A stretch of 64,000 nucleotides of DNA from Bacteroidia bacterium. GTDB taxonomy: Bacteria > Bacteroidota > Bacteroidia > Flavobacteriales_D > Sanyastnellaceae. The DNA lies in assembly GCA_030427925.1 (NCBI GenBank), contig JAUICJ010000003.1, positions 89,185 to 153,184 on the forward strand. The letters are read 5' to 3'. The stretch's first letter is position 1; every line of letters starts with the position of its first letter. The position numbers were made by a program, and so were the translations under genes. The notes below the pieces were generated by a model, which ran no database searches, was not told where the DNA came from, and saw only the letters and a list, made by a program, of their open reading frames with translations. Below are positions 29,619-37,564 of this stretch, piece by piece.

Positions 29619-31231
29619 ACCCCGCGAACGCTCCCCATGGTTTGGGCCGCACGTTGATGTTCCTGGCTTCCGTCGGGGCCGTCTGTGCGTTGGCCTCGTG
29701 GAGCGGATGGTCGCTGCGCGTCGGCAACACCACCTTGCTCTCCTTTCCGGAGTGGAGCGCGGAGGACGATTCAGCGATGGTCATCGTCCAGCCTTCCGAT
29801 GTGGAGGAACTGCTCGCGACGTATCCCGACGAATCGGCGCTAGCGGATTCCATGGAGCTCGCCCCGATCGAAACGGACGCCCCTCTTCCCGCCTTGGCCG
29901 ATTGGCTCACCGCAACACAGGCAGCCGCCGAGCACCTGGGCGACTCGGTGGTCACCATGCGCACGCTGAGTGGGGCGTGGGCGGAGCGGCGTGCAGCGGG
30001 AACTTGGAAGCCCGAGGGCCTGCACCCCAACCTGCAGTTCATCGGGGACTCGTCAGCATTTCAGGCGCTTTGGCGATTTTTCGAAACCGCTGCGAGGGGC
30101 GGGCAGGCCACGCACGTGGTGCACTTCGGCGATTCCCAAATCGAAGGGGACCGCATCACGTCCGAACTCCGCCACGCATTTCAGCGGCGATGGGGAGGCA
30201 CCGGGCCGGGATTGGTGTCGGCTGTTCCCCAGGCGCAAGTGCCGGGATTCGTGCACGAGGCCGAGGGGTGGACGCGGCACACGCTCTTCGGGAAGCGCGA
30301 CACGACCCTCGGGCACAACCGCTACGGCATCCTCGCCACGGTCGGCCGCTGGGACGCGACCGACACCGCGGCCGAGTGGACCGATCCGATTTCCATGCGC
30401 GCCCGCAACATGGGGCATGCCCGGAATCGGGTGTGGGCCGCGTTGCACGTGCTGGCCGGCCCGTTGGACAGGGACAGTTTAGCGGTCCAAATCCGTTGCG
30501 ATTCCACGAACTACGCAGCCTGGTTGACGGGCGACACCACCGCCAGCGCCCTCCACGTCGCCCTCCCCCCTTCCTGCCGCGAAGTGGAGGTGCGCTTCGA
30601 GGCCCCCGGACCCGATGTGAATGCGCTGGGCTTCTATGCCGACACCGGGGTGGTGGTCCACAACGTTCCGATGCGCGGCAGTTCCGGCACCCTGTTCAGG
30701 AAGGCAGACCGCGCGCATTGGACGGCACAGGTCAAGCAACTGAATCCGGGTTTGGTCCTCTTGCAATACGGTGGCAATGCGGTGCCCTATGTGGAGGATG
30801 AAGCGGAAGCCCGGCAGTATGCGCGCTGGCTCGCGTCGCAAATTCGGCTGTTCAAAACCACGCTACCGGGCGCGCCCATCGTCCTCATCGGCCCGTCTGA
30901 CATGTCCACGAAGGAAGGCCTGAATTACATCACCTATCCCCTCTTGCCCGCCGTGCGGGAAGCCATGCTGGCGATGGCCCGCGAAGAGCACGTGTTGTTT
31001 TGGGACCTCTACGCGGTCATGGGGGGGCGGAATTCGATGCCCGCTTGGGTGGGCGCCGAACCCGCGCTCGCAGCCGCAGATCACATCCACTTCACGGGAC
31101 GCGGCGCGCGGCGCATTGGGTCGTTGCTCGGGGAGGCGTTCGATGCGGAATACCGGTTGTGGACGACGGCTTTGACGGCTGCGCCTTTGGAGTCCGATTC
31201 GTTGCGTTCTGATTCACTTGCTGCCCCATGA
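29615..31231 (+). CDS. SGNH/GDSL-hydrolase-family protein 1 of the MBOAT module
   Basis: The 538-residue product has an N-terminal membrane anchor or signal (about 13-33) and a linker. The SGNH domain has block I VVHFGDSQIEGDRI (Ser174) and block V DHIHFTGRGARRIG (Asp489, His492), so the catalytic Ser-Asp-His set is intact. In PatB- and AlgJ/X-type systems such periplasmic proteins transfer or remove acetyl groups on polysaccharides with acyl delivered by an MBOAT partner, which is encoded two genes downstream. Overlaps on both sides by 4 bp. Confidence 0.8.
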   Translation: MNPANAPHGLGRTLMFLASVGAVCALASWSGWSLRVGNTTLLSFPEWSAEDDSAMVIVQPSDVEELLATYPDESALADSMELAPIETDAPLPALADWLTATQAAAEHLGDSVVTMRTLSGAWAERRAAGTWKPEGLHPNLQFIGDSSAFQALWRFFETAARGGQATHVVHFGDSQIEGDRITSELRHAFQRRWGGTGPGLVSAVPQAQVPGFVHEAEGWTRHTLFGKRDTTLGHNRYGILATVGRWDATDTAAEWTDPISMRARNMGHARNRVWAALHVLAGPLDRDSLAVQIRCDSTNYAAWLTGDTTASALHVALPPSCREVEVRFEAPGPDVNALGFYADTGVVVHNVPMRGSSGTLFRKADRAHWTAQVKQLNPGLVLLQYGGNAVPYVEDEAEARQYARWLASQIRLFKTTLPGAPIVLIGPSDMSTKEGLNYITYPLLPAVREAMLAMAREEHVLFWDLYAVMGGRNSMPAWVGAEPALAAADHIHFTGRGARRIGSLLGEAFDAEYRLWTTALTAAPLESDSLRSDSLAAP

Positions 31232-32556
31232 AACCGAGGCGAATCGCACTGTTGGGCCTGTTGATCTGCTTGGCGCTGATGTCGAGTGAGCGTCCGCCGA
31301 TGCGCACTTGGGGCTGGACACCGGGGCGCTATGACACGCTGCTGCGGACGTTGCCGATTCGGCCGCAAGTACTTCAATTCCCCGGCGGGCGCGCGGCATT
31401 CGACGAGGTGAACGAGCGGTTGGCGCAAACCTTGCTGGACGGAAGCGGCGCCCTGCGCGTGGTGCACGTTGGCGGCTCGCATGTGCAAGCGGGCTGGATG
31501 GGGGACCAAATCCGGAAACGCTGGTTGGAATTGGCGGGAACGGCCTGCAGCCGAGGGCTCATCGCGCCCTATCGGATGGCGGGCACCAACACGCCGCCCA
31601 AAATCCGAACGGAATTCACCGGAAGCTGGAGCGGCAATCGGTGTTCGCGCAGTCGGCACCAAGGTCCCTTCGGCGGAACCGGGCTGAGCGCGGTCACTTT
31701 TGATGCTTCCGCAACGTGGTGGCACGCGCTGGTGCGTTCGGATTCGAGCCTGTACTTCAGCGACGTGGTGACCGTGCTGGGGGAATCGAACGGGATGAGG
31801 CCGCGGTGGGACGGACCGGAAGCGGGTGTGAGCGTGACGCCGTTGGAGGGACGGTCGGGATGGCGCTTGGCATTTGAAGTCCCTGTAGACACGCTGTTCA
31901 TCGGGTTCGAGTTGGACTCGGCTGCGGTCGAAGGACCGCGCTGGTTTCGCCTCCATGGACTGGTGGCGGAATCGCCGAGTTGTTCGTGCGAAGGGTTGGT
32001 GTACCACGAAATCGGAAACAACGGAGCGAGCACGGCCAGCGTGCTGCGTGGGGTGGCGGATGAAGCGTTCGCGCGGGATTGGGAAGCGCTGGCTCCGGAT
32101 TTGGTCATCTTCGGAATCGGCATCAACGACGCCCACGGGCCTGCCGACCGATTCGACCCCGAGGCCTTTGTGCAACGCTACGACAGCCTCGTAAGCAGCA
32201 TCCGAGCCGTGGTGCCCGAAACGGCGTTCCTCTACCTGACGAATACCGACAGTTTTTATGGACGACGTCCGAACCCGTCGGCCCTTGCGGTGCGGGAGGC
32301 CATGTTCGAATTGGCACGGCGGCAGGGAGCGGCGGTGTTCGACCTCTTCGATGCGATGGGCGGCTTGGGCTCGGTGCAGGTCTGGCAGGATGCGGGATTC
32401 GCGCGTGCAGACCGCATCCACTTCACCCGGGACGGGTACCGCGTATTGGCGGACTTGTATTGGGATGCGCTGCTGGACGCGTGGACCGAGTCGAGCGCGG
32501 TAGAGCGCCGGCGTGTCCGCATTCAAACCACTGACTCGTTGACATGGAAATCTTGA
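31228..32556 (+). CDS. SGNH/GDSL-hydrolase-family protein 2 of the MBOAT module
   Basis: The 442-residue product has a short N-terminal hydrophobic segment and an SGNH domain. Block I is VVHVGGSHVQAG (Ser84; the usual GDS is GGS), block III GIGINDAHG (Asn300) and block V DRIHFTRDGY (Asp395, His398). The nucleophile and Asp/His are kept although the Asp beside the Ser is replaced by Gly. It is homologous in type but not close in sequence to protein 1, suggesting division of labour, for example transferase versus esterase (inference). It overlaps the MBOAT gene by 13 bp. Confidence 0.78.
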   Translation: MKPRRIALLGLLICLALMSSERPPMRTWGWTPGRYDTLLRTLPIRPQVLQFPGGRAAFDEVNERLAQTLLDGSGALRVVHVGGSHVQAGWMGDQIRKRWLELAGTACSRGLIAPYRMAGTNTPPKIRTEFTGSWSGNRCSRSRHQGPFGGTGLSAVTFDASATWWHALVRSDSSLYFSDVVTVLGESNGMRPRWDGPEAGVSVTPLEGRSGWRLAFEVPVDTLFIGFELDSAAVEGPRWFRLHGLVAESPSCSCEGLVYHEIGNNGASTASVLRGVADEAFARDWEALAPDLVIFGIGINDAHGPADRFDPEAFVQRYDSLVSSIRAVVPETAFLYLTNTDSFYGRRPNPSALAVREAMFELARRQGAAVFDLFDAMGGLGSVQVWQDAGFARADRIHFTRDGYRVLADLYWDALLDAWTESSAVERRRVRIQTTDSLTWKS

Positions 32557-34250
32557 ACGACTTGATGGATTGGTTCGCCTTCGCACCGGAGGCGCCGTTG
32601 ACGTTCACCCGGGTGAGCTTTTGGGGGTTCCTTGCCGTCGTGTTGGCCGGTTTTGCGCTGCTCGAACGGCGGGTCGCGCTGCGGAATGCGTTTTTGTTCG
32701 CCGTCAGCTTGTTGTTTTATTGGAAAACCAGCGGGTGGTTCTTCCTCATTTTGTTGTTTTCCACGGGGAGCGATTGGTGGATTGGGCAGCGGATTGGACA
32801 GGCCAACGGGTCGGCTCGCAAGGGCTGGTTGGCACTGAGTTTGGTCATCAACTTGCTCGTGCTTTTCTACTTCAAGTACGCCTACTTTTTCGCCGACAGC
32901 TTGAACCCGCTGCTGGGCACGCATTGGCAGCCCACGAACGCGTTCGGCGAATGGGCGAATGCAGCGCTTGGCACCTCGTTCCGGGTGGACCGCATTTTGC
33001 TCCCTGTGGGCATCAGCTTTTACACCTTCCAAACCATGTCCTACGCCATCGACGTGTACCGGAAGGAAATCGAACCCGTGCGCAATCCGCTCGACTTCGG
33101 GTTCTACGTCAGCTTCTTCCCGCAACTGGTGGCGGGCCCCATCGTGCGGGCGCGCGACTTCATTCCCCAATTGTACCGGCCGTATGCGCTGACGCGGGCG
33201 GGATTCGGGATGGGGTTGTTCTGGATCCTCAATGGCCTGGTAAAGAAGGTGTGGCTGGCGGATTACCTCGCAGTGAACTTGGTGGACCGGGTGTTTTCGC
33301 GGCCCGAAGCGTATTCGGGGTTCGAGAACCTGCTCGGCCTGTACGCGTACAGCTTGCAGGTCTATGCGGATTTCAGCGGCTACACGGACATGGCCATCGG
33401 CGTGGCGATTTGGCTGGGCTTCCGGTTGCCCCAAAACTTCAATGCACCGTACAAAGCGCGCAACGTGGGTGAATTTTGGAAGCGCTGGCACATGAGCTTG
33501 TCCACGTGGCTGAAGGACTACCTCTACATTCCGATGGGGGGAAACCGAAGCGGCTCGTTGTTCACGGCCATCACCTCCGGATTCATCCTCCTGTTCTTTG
33601 CGCTATTGGTCCCGGATCCCGGCGTGTTGTTGGTGGTGGCCGGCGCGCTCTGCCTTGCCTTGGGGGCGGCCCTGTGGTTTCCCAAGTTCAAACGCTGGGG
33701 CATCACGAACATCAACGTCATGCTGACCATGCTCATCGGCGGGTTGTGGCATGGTGCGAGCTGGAATTTCGTGCTGTGGGGCGGCCTCAATGGGCTCGGC
33801 ATCGTGGTCTACAAACTCTGGCGCAAGGTGAGCCCGTGGGAAGGGAACGACCGGTGGTGGAAGCCGGTGGTGGGAGGGTTGGTGACGTTTCACTTCATCA
33901 CCGCAACGCGGATTTGGTTTCGATCGGGCAGCAAGACCACGTGGGAATCCCTCGGCGAGGGGCACAACTTGCTGACCGAATGGTTCACGGCCAATGCGAT
34001 GATCGCCCAGTTGGCGCGCATTGCAGAGAGTCCGTTCCTCGAAATCCTAGCGGGCTATGCCCCGCTCGTCGTCTTGATGGCCTTCGGATATGCGATTCAC
34101 CTCCTGCCTGATGCCTGGAAAGAGCGGTACCGAAAAGCATTCAGCGAAGCTTCCCTTCCGGTCCAAATCATCGTCGCCGTGGTGGGCATCAGCGTGGCGT
34201 GGAGCGCCATGCAAGCTGGCATGCAGCCGTTCATTTACTTCCAGTTCTGA
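32544..34250 (+). CDS. MBOAT-family membrane O-acyltransferase (AlgI/PatA/DltB type)
   Basis: The 568-residue polytopic protein has about 10-12 membrane segments. MBOAT hallmarks are LLPVGISFYTFQTMSY, FFPQLVAGPIVRA, FWKRWHMSLSTWLKDYLYIP and GLWHGASWNFVLWGGLNG with the conserved His403. Such proteins move acyl groups, usually acetyl, from cytosolic acyl-CoA across the inner membrane to a periplasmic SGNH acyltransferase. The gene overlaps SGNH protein 2, completing a LysM-SGNH-SGNH-MBOAT operon whose substrate may be peptidoglycan or an exopolymer. Confidence 0.88.
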   Translation: MEILNDLMDWFAFAPEAPLTFTRVSFWGFLAVVLAGFALLERRVALRNAFLFAVSLLFYWKTSGWFFLILLFSTGSDWWIGQRIGQANGSARKGWLALSLVINLLVLFYFKYAYFFADSLNPLLGTHWQPTNAFGEWANAALGTSFRVDRILLPVGISFYTFQTMSYAIDVYRKEIEPVRNPLDFGFYVSFFPQLVAGPIVRARDFIPQLYRPYALTRAGFGMGLFWILNGLVKKVWLADYLAVNLVDRVFSRPEAYSGFENLLGLYAYSLQVYADFSGYTDMAIGVAIWLGFRLPQNFNAPYKARNVGEFWKRWHMSLSTWLKDYLYIPMGGNRSGSLFTAITSGFILLFFALLVPDPGVLLVVAGALCLALGAALWFPKFKRWGITNINVMLTMLIGGLWHGASWNFVLWGGLNGLGIVVYKLWRKVSPWEGNDRWWKPVVGGLVTFHFITATRIWFRSGSKTTWESLGEGHNLLTEWFTANAMIAQLARIAESPFLEILAGYAPLVVLMAFGYAIHLLPDAWKERYRKAFSEASLPVQIIVAVVGISVAWSAMQAGMQPFIYFQF

Positions 34251-34260
34251 ACCGACTCGT

Positions 34261-34422
34261 TCAGTCGGCCGGCTGGACTTCGCTCCACTCTGCATCCCCG
34301 TATGCACTGCATTGCGCATGACGGGTTCCACAGCTGGTCAACAGCACGGCAAAAAACAGGGTACCCAAAGCGGCAATGATGAGCCGCTGGAGATTCGTGT
34401 GGTCAAGGTTGCGAGTGGTCAT
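34261..34422 (-). CDS. Very small lipoprotein
   Basis: The 53-residue product has a hydrophobic signal and a lipobox LLTSC (Cys31), followed by only about 22 mature residues including CSAYGDAEW. Tiny lipoproteins with a Cys-x-AY pattern are widespread in Flavobacteriia and are of unknown function. The ATG at 34422 gives a normal signal; an in-frame upstream start at 34470 does not. It lies 10 bp from the convergent MBOAT gene. A weak ATCATTTG element lies 9 nt upstream. Confidence 0.6.
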   Translation of the reverse strand: MTTRNLDHTNLQRLIIAALGTLFFAVLLTSCGTRHAQCSAYGDAEWSEVQPAD

Positions 34423-34520
34423 GGCGCAAGTCAAATGATTTGGTATGCTTTCACAAACGTGCGAAGGCACAATTTAGTGCATCCTTCCTTTCGAATTACC
34501 TTGCAGTCGAAATCCTTCCC

Positions 34521-34853
34521 ATGGCCCCATCTGCTTCCCAACGGCGAACCGTCGCATTGACTTTGGCAACGTTGCTTTGTTTGCACGGCGTGTTTTTCTT
34601 GAACCACATCGTTTCGTGGCCGTTGCCCGTGTGGTTGCAGCAGCTGGACGCGGGGCTCGGAAGCCAGCGAGCGGTGCTGATGATCCTCGAAGGCCTTGCC
34701 GCCGCGGTGGTGTTCGTAGACCTCATTGCGCGGTTTGACGAATTGGATCGCCGGGTGCGGCCAGCGCACGTGTTGCTCGTGGCATTGGGCGTCATCGGGG
34801 TGTTGGCCCAACTCTTCGTCTTCTTCCTCGACTCCGCCCTCTCGCTCGCGTGA
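34521..34853 (+). CDS. Hypothetical small membrane protein
   Basis: The 110-residue product has three predicted membrane helices (about 10-30, 47-65 and 82-105) and no recognised motif. The start at 34521 leaves out an unlikely upstream extension that would run into the leader of the divergent lipoprotein gene. It ends 1 bp from the convergent CarboxypepD_reg gene. Function unknown. Confidence 0.6.
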   Translation: MAPSASQRRTVALTLATLLCLHGVFFLNHIVSWPLPVWLQQLDAGLGSQRAVLMILEGLAAAVVFVDLIARFDELDRRVRPAHVLLVALGVIGVLAQLFVFFLDSALSLA

Positions 34854-34854
34854 T

Positions 34855-35604
34855 TCAGTCCAACTGGTACTGGTAATCGCCGTCATCCAACCGGTCCGGC
34901 AGGGTGACGAAGATGCGGAATCGCTGCTTGACGTATTGGATGAATTCGTACTGGGACCAGGTTTGGAGCATCACATCACCGGGATCGCAGAACGCGATGA
35001 ACGCATCGAACTCTTCCGGCTCCAAATCGATGATTTCATAGTCCACGTACTTGATGAACAGCTCGAGGAGCAAGGCCCGGCGGCGGTCGTCGTTCTCCAA
35101 ACGCGCCACTTCCCGCTTCGAGCGTTCGTCCCGGTTCAGCATTTGATACAAAAACGTAATCGGACTGCTCAACGCATCGACGGACGAAACGCGGTAATCG
35201 GCCTCATCGTAGCCCAACGCCTTGATGTCGTTCAAGATTTCTCGGAGCTCGCGCGGGGCGACCACTTCGGCGATGCCCACGTTCACCTGCAACCGGTGCA
35301 AGGCGATTTCCACGTTGACCGAGCCCGAATCGAATGGCACCACCCAATTCCGCGTGTGGAAGCCGATGGCCCCCACCGCCAGGGTATCCCCGGGCAAGGC
35401 TGCCAGCACGAACTCCCCCATCGCATCGACGATGAGTCCACCTCCGTTGCCGTTCCGGTTGACGACCATGGCAGCGGGAACATAGCGCCCTCGCTCGTCG
35501 GTCACGGAGCCTGAAACGAACACGCGATCCGGTTGCTGCGCCTGCGTTACCAGCGGCAATCCCATGAGCGCACCCCAAAAAAACTTCCGTAAAACTGATG
35601 GCAT
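34855..35604 (-). CDS. Secreted carboxypeptidase-regulatory-like domain protein
   Basis: The 249-residue product has a signal peptide ending near TQAQ. A CarboxypepD_reg-like beta domain follows (VFVSGSVTDERGRYVPAAMV through GDTLAVGAIGF), and then a helical C-terminal part of about 130 residues rich in charged residues. This two-part form of about 250 residues recurs in Flavobacteriia as a secreted protein of unknown function. A TAACTTTC element ends 6 nt before the ATG, back to back with the meaB promoter. Confidence 0.8.
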   Translation of the reverse strand: MPSVLRKFFWGALMGLPLVTQAQQPDRVFVSGSVTDERGRYVPAAMVVNRNGNGGGLIVDAMGEFVLAALPGDTLAVGAIGFHTRNWVVPFDSGSVNVEIALHRLQVNVGIAEVVAPRELREILNDIKALGYDEADYRVSSVDALSSPITFLYQMLNRDERSKREVARLENDDRRRALLLELFIKYVDYEIIDLEPEEFDAFIAFCDPGDVMLQTWSQYEFIQYVKQRFRIFVTLPDRLDDGDYQYQLD

Positions 35605-35610
35605 CGCGGC

Positions 35611-35618
35611 GAAAGTTA
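35611..35618 (-). promoter_or_regulatory. -7 element of the CarboxypepD_reg gene
   Basis: TAACTTTC on the minus strand ends 6 nt before the ATG at 35604. Confidence 0.45.
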
Positions 35619-35633
35619 CGGATTGAAAAACGC

Positions 35634-35641
35634 TAATTTCG
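35634..35641 (+). promoter_or_regulatory. -7 element of meaB, 4 nt from ATG
   Basis: TAATTTCG fits TAnnTTnG and ends exactly 4 nt before the meaB ATG at 35646, predicting a leaderless or nearly leaderless mRNA. Confidence 0.5.
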
Positions 35642-35645
35642 AGGC

Positions 35646-36716
35646 ATGCCGCAAACTTCTGCTAATTCTCCGAAGCGCGACGCTGCCCGCAACCGAGCGG
35701 CAGATCGCATTCGACGCGCTGCGGCTCAACGGCAATCGCCTGACGACTGGGCAAACGAACTCTTCGAGGGCGATCGGGATGCGTTGTCCCGGGCCATCAC
35801 ACTGGTCGAGAGCCGATCGCTAGCGGACCGGCCAGCCGCAGAAGCCCTGTTGGAGGCGGTCATCCGGGGCGACAGGAATGGGGATGCTGTTCGGGTCGGC
35901 ATCACCGGAATTCCGGGGGTGGGGAAAAGCACCTTCATTGAGGAATTTGGCTTGTCGCTCATTCGCGGCGGGCACCGGGTCGCGGTGTTGGCCGTGGATC
36001 CGTCGAGCCAACGTTCGCGAGGGAGCTTGCTCGGGGACAAAACCCGCATGGAACACCTCGTCCGGAATCCGCAAGCCTTCGTCCGGCCCAGCCCCGCGGC
36101 TGACGCCCTGGGAGGAGTCAATCGCGCGACTTCCGAGGCCATCCTCCTCTGCGAGGCGGCGGGCTACGACCGCATCCTCGTTGAAACCGTGGGCGTTGGC
36201 CAATCGGAAACCGCCGTCCGAGAAATGACGGACATCTTCCTGCTGCTGCTCATCAGCGGGGCGGGGGATGACTTGCAAGGCATCAAACGAGGCATCATGG
36301 AGATGGCGGATGCCGTGGTGGTGAACAAAGCTGACGGGCCTGGGGCAGACGCCGCTCGCCGAACCGCTCAAGAATGCGCCTCTGCCCTTCACTTGCTTCC
36401 TCCCGCCCCGCACGGATCGCCCATTGAGGTCTTTACAGCCAGCGGACTGGAGGGACGGGGGTTGGACGCGGTGATTGCGCATTTGGACCAGTTGGAACAA
36501 ACGTGGAAGGAATCCGGGTGGTGGCAACGGCAACGCACCGAACAACGCCTCGAGCGGTTCGAGCGTCAAGTCCGGGAACGGCTCCTCGAGCGCGCGGTTC
36601 AGCACACCGCCTTGAAGGCCTTATGGGAACGTTTACAAAGTCAGGTAGCGCACGGACAAATTTCACCTTATTCAGCAGCGAGCTTCTTCGTGAATAACGT
36701 AGATTCGTCGAAATGA
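35646..36716 (+). CDS. meaB: Methylmalonyl-CoA mutase-associated GTPase MeaB
   Basis: G3E-family P-loop GTPase that protects and loads the B12-dependent methylmalonyl-CoA mutase. The 356-residue product has P-loop GIPGVGKS (residues 88-95), VLAVDPSSQRSRGSLLGDKTRM, VETVGVGQSE and a NKADG specificity motif, all standard for MeaB/ArgK. No mutase gene is present in the window, so the partner must lie elsewhere. The stop overlaps the start of the degenerate LytS-like gene. Confidence 0.93.
   Translation: MPQTSANSPKRDAARNRAADRIRRAAAQRQSPDDWANELFEGDRDALSRAITLVESRSLADRPAAEALLEAVIRGDRNGDAVRVGITGIPGVGKSTFIEEFGLSLIRGGHRVAVLAVDPSSQRSRGSLLGDKTRMEHLVRNPQAFVRPSPAADALGGVNRATSEAILLCEAAGYDRILVETVGVGQSETAVREMTDIFLLLLISGAGDDLQGIKRGIMEMADAVVVNKADGPGADAARRTAQECASALHLLPPAPHGSPIEVFTASGLEGRGLDAVIAHLDQLEQTWKESGWWQRQRTEQRLERFERQVRERLLERAVQHTALKALWERLQSQVAHGQISPYSAASFFVNNVDSSK
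36700..36707 (+). promoter_or_regulatory. Internal -7 element before the LytS-like gene
   Basis: TAGATTCG lies inside the end of meaB and finishes 5 nt before the ATG at 36713, so the downstream gene may have its own transcript in addition to read-through. Confidence 0.4.
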
Positions 36717-37564
36717 ATATGGATTTTGTCTTGTTTTCTGTGCATGTATGTTTGGGCATAGCCTCTGCCGCCATGGTGTGGGGAGTGCCCGTCGAATTGC
36801 TGAAGATGTGGCGATTGCATCCGGTGCGGTGGGCGGCAATTTGGGCGGTTGGACTCGTTGCGTTGATTTGCCTACCCGGGCCGTGGAACGTCGCCGTGTG
36901 GGGGGGCGCGGTGCTCCATGGTGTGGCCATGGCGTGGCGCGCGGTGTTGGGCTTGAAAAAATGGGGGCAACAGGACCCCATCGTCACCTCAGAACAGCAA
37001 GCGCGGTTGATGGATCTCCGGGGACAGCTCGCGCGGCTGCATGAACAAGAGCGGATGGCCCTTCGCATCCAGCAAACGGAAACCGAACGGGCGACGCTGG
37101 CGGATGCCTACCGCCGATTTGACGCCATTCTGTTGACGATTGAACAGCATTTATCCTTGGGAGACACCGAGCGCGCTGAACGGCTCATCACGCTGTTCGG
37201 AAAGCACTTGCGCGGCGTCTTGAACGAAGCGAGCAGTCCGTTCATTCGGTTGAACGATACGCTCGAAGCCATTCGGAATTACTTGGCGCTGATGGAAGCG
37301 CTCACGGCTGAACGGTTGCTCATTGATTTGGACGACGGGATGATCGAACCGGAAAACGGGGTGCGCATGACGCGCAATATGGAGATCACCCCGTGGGTGG
37401 AAGCCCAGACGTGGCCGCTGTTTGAAGCTGCTGAGCGAACTGCGGACGTGGCGGACCCTCACCTCATCACAGCGGACTTGGAAGGCGGTGACGTCGTGTT
37501 TCGATTGAACGATGGTCCTTCCTTGCGACTGAAGTTGATGGGATCGGCCGCGAAGCGGGCTTAG
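36713..37564 (+). CDS. Degenerate LytS-like membrane protein (probable pseudokinase)
   Basis: The 283-residue product has three membrane helices (about 5-25, 40-56 and 58-78) and a coiled coil (about 90-130). The next segment has the spacing of the LytS-type His_kinase domain (PF06580), including ALxxIxxHL..G..ERAERLITLFGKHLR and TLEAIRNYLALMEAL. The phosphoacceptor motif NPHF is replaced by YRRF, with Arg135 at the His position. The C-terminal part shows no N-box or glycine-rich ATP lid. It is therefore probably not a kinase. It could heterodimerise with an active LytS protein such as the one at 42438 (inference). Confidence 0.6.
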   Translation: MNMDFVLFSVHVCLGIASAAMVWGVPVELLKMWRLHPVRWAAIWAVGLVALICLPGPWNVAVWGGAVLHGVAMAWRAVLGLKKWGQQDPIVTSEQQARLMDLRGQLARLHEQERMALRIQQTETERATLADAYRRFDAILLTIEQHLSLGDTERAERLITLFGKHLRGVLNEASSPFIRLNDTLEAIRNYLALMEALTAERLLIDLDDGMIEPENGVRMTRNMEITPWVEAQTWPLFEAAERTADVADPHLITADLEGGDVVFRLNDGPSLRLKLMGSAAKRA

